Assembly (NCBI GenBank): GCA_946886065.1
Contig: CAMPHU010000065.1
Span: 1 to 21,405 of the forward strand
Source of the DNA: an uncultured Massilia sp.
Lineage (GTDB): Bacteria > Pseudomonadota > Gammaproteobacteria > Burkholderiales > Burkholderiaceae
Direction of reading: 5' to 3'
DNA length: 21,405 bases
In this document: piece after piece, positions 18,341 through 21,405 of the stretch
How positions within the stretch are numbered: the first letter of the stretch is position 1
How the letters are laid out: each line of letters opens with the position of its first letter
Notes under the pieces: model-generated
Database searches by the model: none
What the model was told of the DNA's origin: nothing
Seen by the model: the letters and a program-made list of their open reading frames with translations, nothing else
Position numbers and translations under genes: made by a program

Positions 18341-20722
18341 TTAGGCGACCAGGCGGGTATCGCAGCGGAGCATGTCCTGCAGCTCGGCCGAGGGCACGGC
18401 CGGGCTGAAGTAGTAGCCCTGCATCTGGTCGCAATCGTGGTCGCGCAGGAAGGCCAGCTGCTCGTGGGTCTCGACGCCTTCGGCCACCACCTGCAGCTTG
18501 AGGCTGTGTCCGAGCGCGATGATGGCGCGCGGAATGACGTCGTGGCCGTTGGTGTGCAGGTCGGTCAGGAAGGAGCGGTCGATCTTGATGTAGTCGACCG
18601 GGAACTTGCGCAGGTGGCTCAGGCTCGAGTAGCCGGTACCGAAATCGTCGATCGACAGGCGCACGCCCAGCTCCTTGAGCTGCACCAGGGCGTCCTTGGC
18701 GTCGGCCGGGTTGTCCATCAGCTGGCTCTCCGTGACCTCCAGCTCGAGGTGGTTGGGGTTGACCTGGTAGCGCGCCAGGGTGGCGGCCAGGCGCTTGGCG
18801 AACTGGCGCTGGCGCAGCTGGCGCGCCGACAGGTTGACCGAGATGACGAAATCGCTGATGCCGGCGGCGCCGAGCGTGCGCAGGGTGCGGCAGGCTTCCT
18901 GGAGCACCCATTCGCCCAGCGGTACGATCAGGCCGGTTTCCTCGGCCACCGGGATGAAGCTGTCCGGCTGCACCAGCCCATGCTCCGGGCGCTGCCAGCG
19001 TACCAGGGCCTCGGCGCCGATCACCTTGCCGGTCCGCAAGTCGACCTTGGGCTGGAAGCCGAGCACCATTTCGTCGTTGCGGATGGCGCGGCTGAGGCTG
19101 GCCTGCAGCATCAGGTGCTGGTGCATGGCCTGGGCCATCTCGCCCGAGTAAAACTGGATGTTGTTCTTGCCCAGGGCCTTGGCGTGGTACATGGCCGCAT
19201 CGGCGGCGCGCATGACGCGGTCGGCCGTATTGCCGTCGTTGGGGAACAGGCTGACGCCGATGCTGGTCCCGGGAACGATCTCGCGCCCGCCGACCAGCAC
19301 CGGGGTGCTGACGCTGCGCCGGACCCGCTCGAGCAGGTCGGTCACATGGTTGACGCTGGGCTGGTCGTGGATCAGCAGGACGAATTCGTCGCCGCCGATG
19401 CGCGCCACCAGGTCGTCCTCGCGCATGTTGACGCGCAGGCGCTCGGAGATCTCGCGCAGCACCGCGTCGCCCGCGTCGTGGCCGAAGTTGTCGTTGATGT
19501 GCTTGAAGTTGTCGAGGTCGAGGAAGGCCAGCGCGCCCAGCACGTCGTGGCGCACCGAGAAGTCGACCGCGAACTTGAGCCGATCGAGCAGCAGGGTGCG
19601 GTTGGCCAGGCCGGTCAGCGGATCGTGGTGGGCCAGGTGGTGCAGGCGGCGCTCGTAGTGGCGCGCTTCGGTGATATCGCTGATCACGGCCACGAAATGG
19701 GTGACATCGCCGTCGACGGTGGTGACCGGGTCGATGCGCAGGTCGTTCCAGAAGATCTCGCCGTTCTTGCGGGCGTTGCGCAGGATGGAGCGCACGCTTT
19801 CCTTGCGCCTGATGGCGTCGTGGATGCGCTTGTGCTCGTGTTCGTCGCAGCCTTCCACGCGCATGAAGCGCGGATCGCGGCCCTTGATCTCGGCCAGGGT
19901 GTAGCCGGTGATCTGCTCGAAGGCGGGGTTGACGTATTCGATCAGGTTTTCGTCGTTGTCGCAGACGGTGATGACGATCGCGTTGACGCTCGAATACAGG
20001 GCCCGCTCGCGCACCCGCAAGCCGTGCTCGACCTGCTTGCGCGCGGAGATGTCGAGGCCGGTGCCAAACACGCAGGGCTTGCCGGCAAGGTGGGTGCGGC
20101 AGCAATGGAACATGTAGGTGGCGCGCCGCCCGTACTTGCCCACCAGGTCGGCCTCGTGGGTGGATTCGCCCTGTTCGAAGGCGGCGGTCAGGTATTGCCC
20201 GATCTCGGCGCGCACCTCTTCGGGGTAGAAATACTTGACCTCCGTGGTGCGCAGCTCCTCGGGCGTGCGCTGGAGCGCTTCTTCCAGCTGGTGGTTCCAG
20301 AAGACCAGGCATCCGCACTCGTCGACGACGTAGAAGACGCAGGGAAGGTCCTCGATGATGTCGCCGATGGGCAGCTCGCGGATCACCGCCGGGTGCGGCG
20401 GCAGCGGTTCGACCGGCAGCATGACCAGGCTGAAGCTTGGATTCGGCCCTTGTTCCAGGGTTTCCGGCGAGACCGTGACGCGCACCGGCAGCGTGCTGCC
20501 GTCGGCGCGCGCGAGCTTGGCGAGCGCGGCGGTGTCGGCGCGCGAGGGAATGGGCAGTTGCTCGTGGCGGGGAGACTCGAAGGCGAGCAGGTGTTCCGCG
20601 GTGCGGCCGCGCACCTGCTCCGCCGAGTAGCCGGTGAGCTGCTCGCACGCGCGGCTCCACCGGAGAATGGTGCCGTGCGGGTCGACGACGAAGGCCGCCA
20701 GCGGAATGGGTGCGCGCTTCAC
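18341..20722 (-). CDS. PAS-PAS-PAS-GGDEF-EAL cyclic-di-GMP enzyme
   Basis: This 793-residue soluble sensor protein has no membrane segment. PAS-type domains lie at about 5-105, 118-230 (DLPCVFYVVDECGCLVFWN) and 238-355 (ending FVAVISDITEARHYERR). The diguanylate cyclase domain (about 360-525) carries an intact GGDEF at 443-447 and the inhibitory I-site REDD at 434-437, exactly five residues ahead. The EAL domain (about 543-785) has EALVRW (Glu571), IDDFGTGYSSL (Asp692), YIKIDRSF (Lys713), AEGVET (Glu748) and the late DQMQGYYFSPA. Both halves therefore look active, so the net activity cannot be predicted. The start is GTG at 20722 behind a perfect AGGAGG (20727-20732) four bases upstream. The Cys-rich second PAS domain might sense redox or metal (speculative). 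Confidence 0.93.
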   Translation of the reverse strand: MKRAPIPLAAFVVDPHGTILRWSRACEQLTGYSAEQVRGRTAEHLLAFESPRHEQLPIPSRADTAALAKLARADGSTLPVRVTVSPETLEQGPNPSFSLVMLPVEPLPPHPAVIRELPIGDIIEDLPCVFYVVDECGCLVFWNHQLEEALQRTPEELRTTEVKYFYPEEVRAEIGQYLTAAFEQGESTHEADLVGKYGRRATYMFHCCRTHLAGKPCVFGTGLDISARKQVEHGLRVRERALYSSVNAIVITVCDNDENLIEYVNPAFEQITGYTLAEIKGRDPRFMRVEGCDEHEHKRIHDAIRRKESVRSILRNARKNGEIFWNDLRIDPVTTVDGDVTHFVAVISDITEARHYERRLHHLAHHDPLTGLANRTLLLDRLKFAVDFSVRHDVLGALAFLDLDNFKHINDNFGHDAGDAVLREISERLRVNMREDDLVARIGGDEFVLLIHDQPSVNHVTDLLERVRRSVSTPVLVGGREIVPGTSIGVSLFPNDGNTADRVMRAADAAMYHAKALGKNNIQFYSGEMAQAMHQHLMLQASLSRAIRNDEMVLGFQPKVDLRTGKVIGAEALVRWQRPEHGLVQPDSFIPVAEETGLIVPLGEWVLQEACRTLRTLGAAGISDFVISVNLSARQLRQRQFAKRLAATLARYQVNPNHLELEVTESQLMDNPADAKDALVQLKELGVRLSIDDFGTGYSSLSHLRKFPVDYIKIDRSFLTDLHTNGHDVIPRAIIALGHSLKLQVVAEGVETHEQLAFLRDHDCDQMQGYYFSPAVPSAELQDMLRCDTRLVA

Positions 20723-20774
20723 AACTCCTCCTCTCCCCTGCGCCGGAAGGTGGGCGCAGCTAGCCTACGCGGCA

Positions 20775-20780
20775 ATCATA
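20775..20780 (-). promoter_or_regulatory. Candidate -10 box for the PAS-GGDEF-EAL gene
   Basis: TATGAT on the minus strand lies 52 bases before the GTG start. The hexamer 17 bases upstream (CTGCTT) is a poor -35. The gap 20723-20855 shows no other gene and no clear terminator for the upstream MBL gene. Confidence 0.35.
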
Positions 20781-20855
20781 GCGCGGTCGGGGCAAGGAAG
20801 CAGGAATGTGCGCGGCGTAACGAACGCAGCGGCGGGCCCAGCCGGGCGCAGTGGT

Positions 20856-21405
20856 TCAGGCGCCGTGATTCAGGCCCAGGTTCTGGTTGGCCGGCACGGC
20901 AATGTCGATCAAGCGGGGACGCGGCAGGTCGAGCGCCGCCATCAGGGCGACGAAGTCCTCGCGCGTGCGGTTCGCCAGGCGCGCGTTGTGCAGCCGCTCC
21001 CAGCCGATGGTCGAGACCGACTGGCCCTTGTAGTCGTGACCGGGCCAGACGCGGGTGGCGTCATCCAGGGCGAACAGCTTGCGCGTGACGCTGTCGTAGA
21101 GCGCCTCGGCGCTGCCGCTCTGGAAGTCGGTGCGGCCGCAGCCGTCGATCAGGAGGGTGTCGCCGCTGAACAGGTTGCCGCGCCACAGGTAGCACATGCT
21201 GCCCGCCGTGTGGCCGGGCGTGTGGATCACGTCGATCTGTTCGCCCCCGGCGAAGGGGATGCGGTCGCCGTCGTTGAGCTGGACTTCGGCCGGCGGGATC
21301 CCGCAGCCGCTCGGCACGCAGGCCTTGGCGCCGGTGAGGGCGCGCAGCTTGCCGGCCGAGGTCACGTGGTCGGCGTGGGCATGGGTTTCCAGCACATGGG
21401 TCAGG
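20856..21405 (-). CDS. Persulfide-dioxygenase-like metallo-beta-lactamase-fold protein (partial, 5' end outside)
   Basis: Codons run in frame to the window edge (reading LTHVLETHAHADHV), so this is the C-terminal 182 residues or so of a longer protein. The metal-binding THAHADHV, TPGHTAG (His), FSGDTLLIDGCGRTDFQ (Asp) and VWPGHDYKGQSVSTIGWER (His) are those of ETHE1-type persulfide dioxygenases. These oxidise glutathione persulfide to sulfite with a single mononuclear iron. The GCGRTDFQ and PGHDYKG motifs separate this group from glyoxalase II. An internal GTG at 21395 is not the true start. No sulfide regulator, rhodanese or sulfide:quinone oxidoreductase gene is in view. The function is by motif similarity only. 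Confidence 0.85.
   Translation of the reverse strand, partial: LTHVLETHAHADHVTSAGKLRALTGAKACVPSGCGIPPAEVQLNDGDRIPFAGGEQIDVIHTPGHTAGSMCYLWRGNLFSGDTLLIDGCGRTDFQSGSAEALYDSVTRKLFALDDATRVWPGHDYKGQSVSTIGWERLHNARLANRTREDFVALMAALDLPRPRLIDIAVPANQNLGLNHGA

Noticed and set aside
18437..21088. Very long open frame on the plus strand opposite the GGDEF-EAL and MBL genes
   Set aside because: It mirrors genes with clear family motifs on the minus strand. Its translation is His/Ala/Val/Gly-rich without domains, the usual antisense artefact of high-GC codon bias. The same holds for plus-strand frames at 15879-18035, 4050-5747 and 5509-6918.

Overview
The window is high-GC, densely coded DNA from a Gram-negative proteobacterium. 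It carries an outer-membrane beta-barrel gene, a Pseudomonas-type branched-chain 2-oxoacid dehydrogenase operon, a CSS-motif c-di-GMP phosphodiesterase and an AroP-type permease. The mix resembles a betaproteobacterium of the Oxalobacteraceae (Massilia/Telluria-like). This is inferred from protein character and was not checked against a database. No tRNA, rRNA, CRISPR array, insertion sequence or phage gene was seen.

Left part (1-3205): a TetR repressor is divergent from an operon encoding an EthA-like Baeyer-Villiger monooxygenase and a short-chain dehydrogenase. These are followed by what looks like the decayed 3' end of an alpha/beta hydrolase. The logic fits alcohol to ketone to ester, with the final hydrolase step apparently lost here. 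The short divergent intergenic region holds overlapping promoters and a palindromic operator candidate.

Middle-left (3205-9392): a small outer-membrane beta-barrel protein has an AT-rich promoter region, a stem-loop at the predicted 5' end of its mRNA and a good terminator. It is followed by the four-gene minus-strand operon bkdA1-bkdA2-bkdB-lpdV (E1 alpha, E1 beta, E2, E3), with junctions overlapping or only 1-4 bases apart. The complex oxidises the 2-oxoacids of valine, leucine and isoleucine to acyl-CoAs.

Middle (9393-15697): a LysR regulator is divergent from an EamA-family exporter. Next come a membrane-anchored CSS-EAL phosphodiesterase and, convergent with it by a 4-base overlap, an AroP-like amino-acid permease. 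The permease is divergent from a TtuD/GckA-type glycerate 2-kinase.

Right part (15700-21405), all on the minus strand: a stand-alone elongation factor G is followed by a 35-codon basic small ORF whose last codons overlap a terminator-like hairpin. Upstream lies a PAS-PAS-PAS-GGDEF-EAL c-di-GMP enzyme followed by a 32-codon single-span membrane ORF. At the edge is the 3' part of a persulfide-dioxygenase-like metallo-beta-lactamase-fold gene.

Most genes belong to known families. The least ordinary items are the hydrolase remnant, the EthA/TetR arrangement, the two small ORFs and the coding-overlapping terminator.
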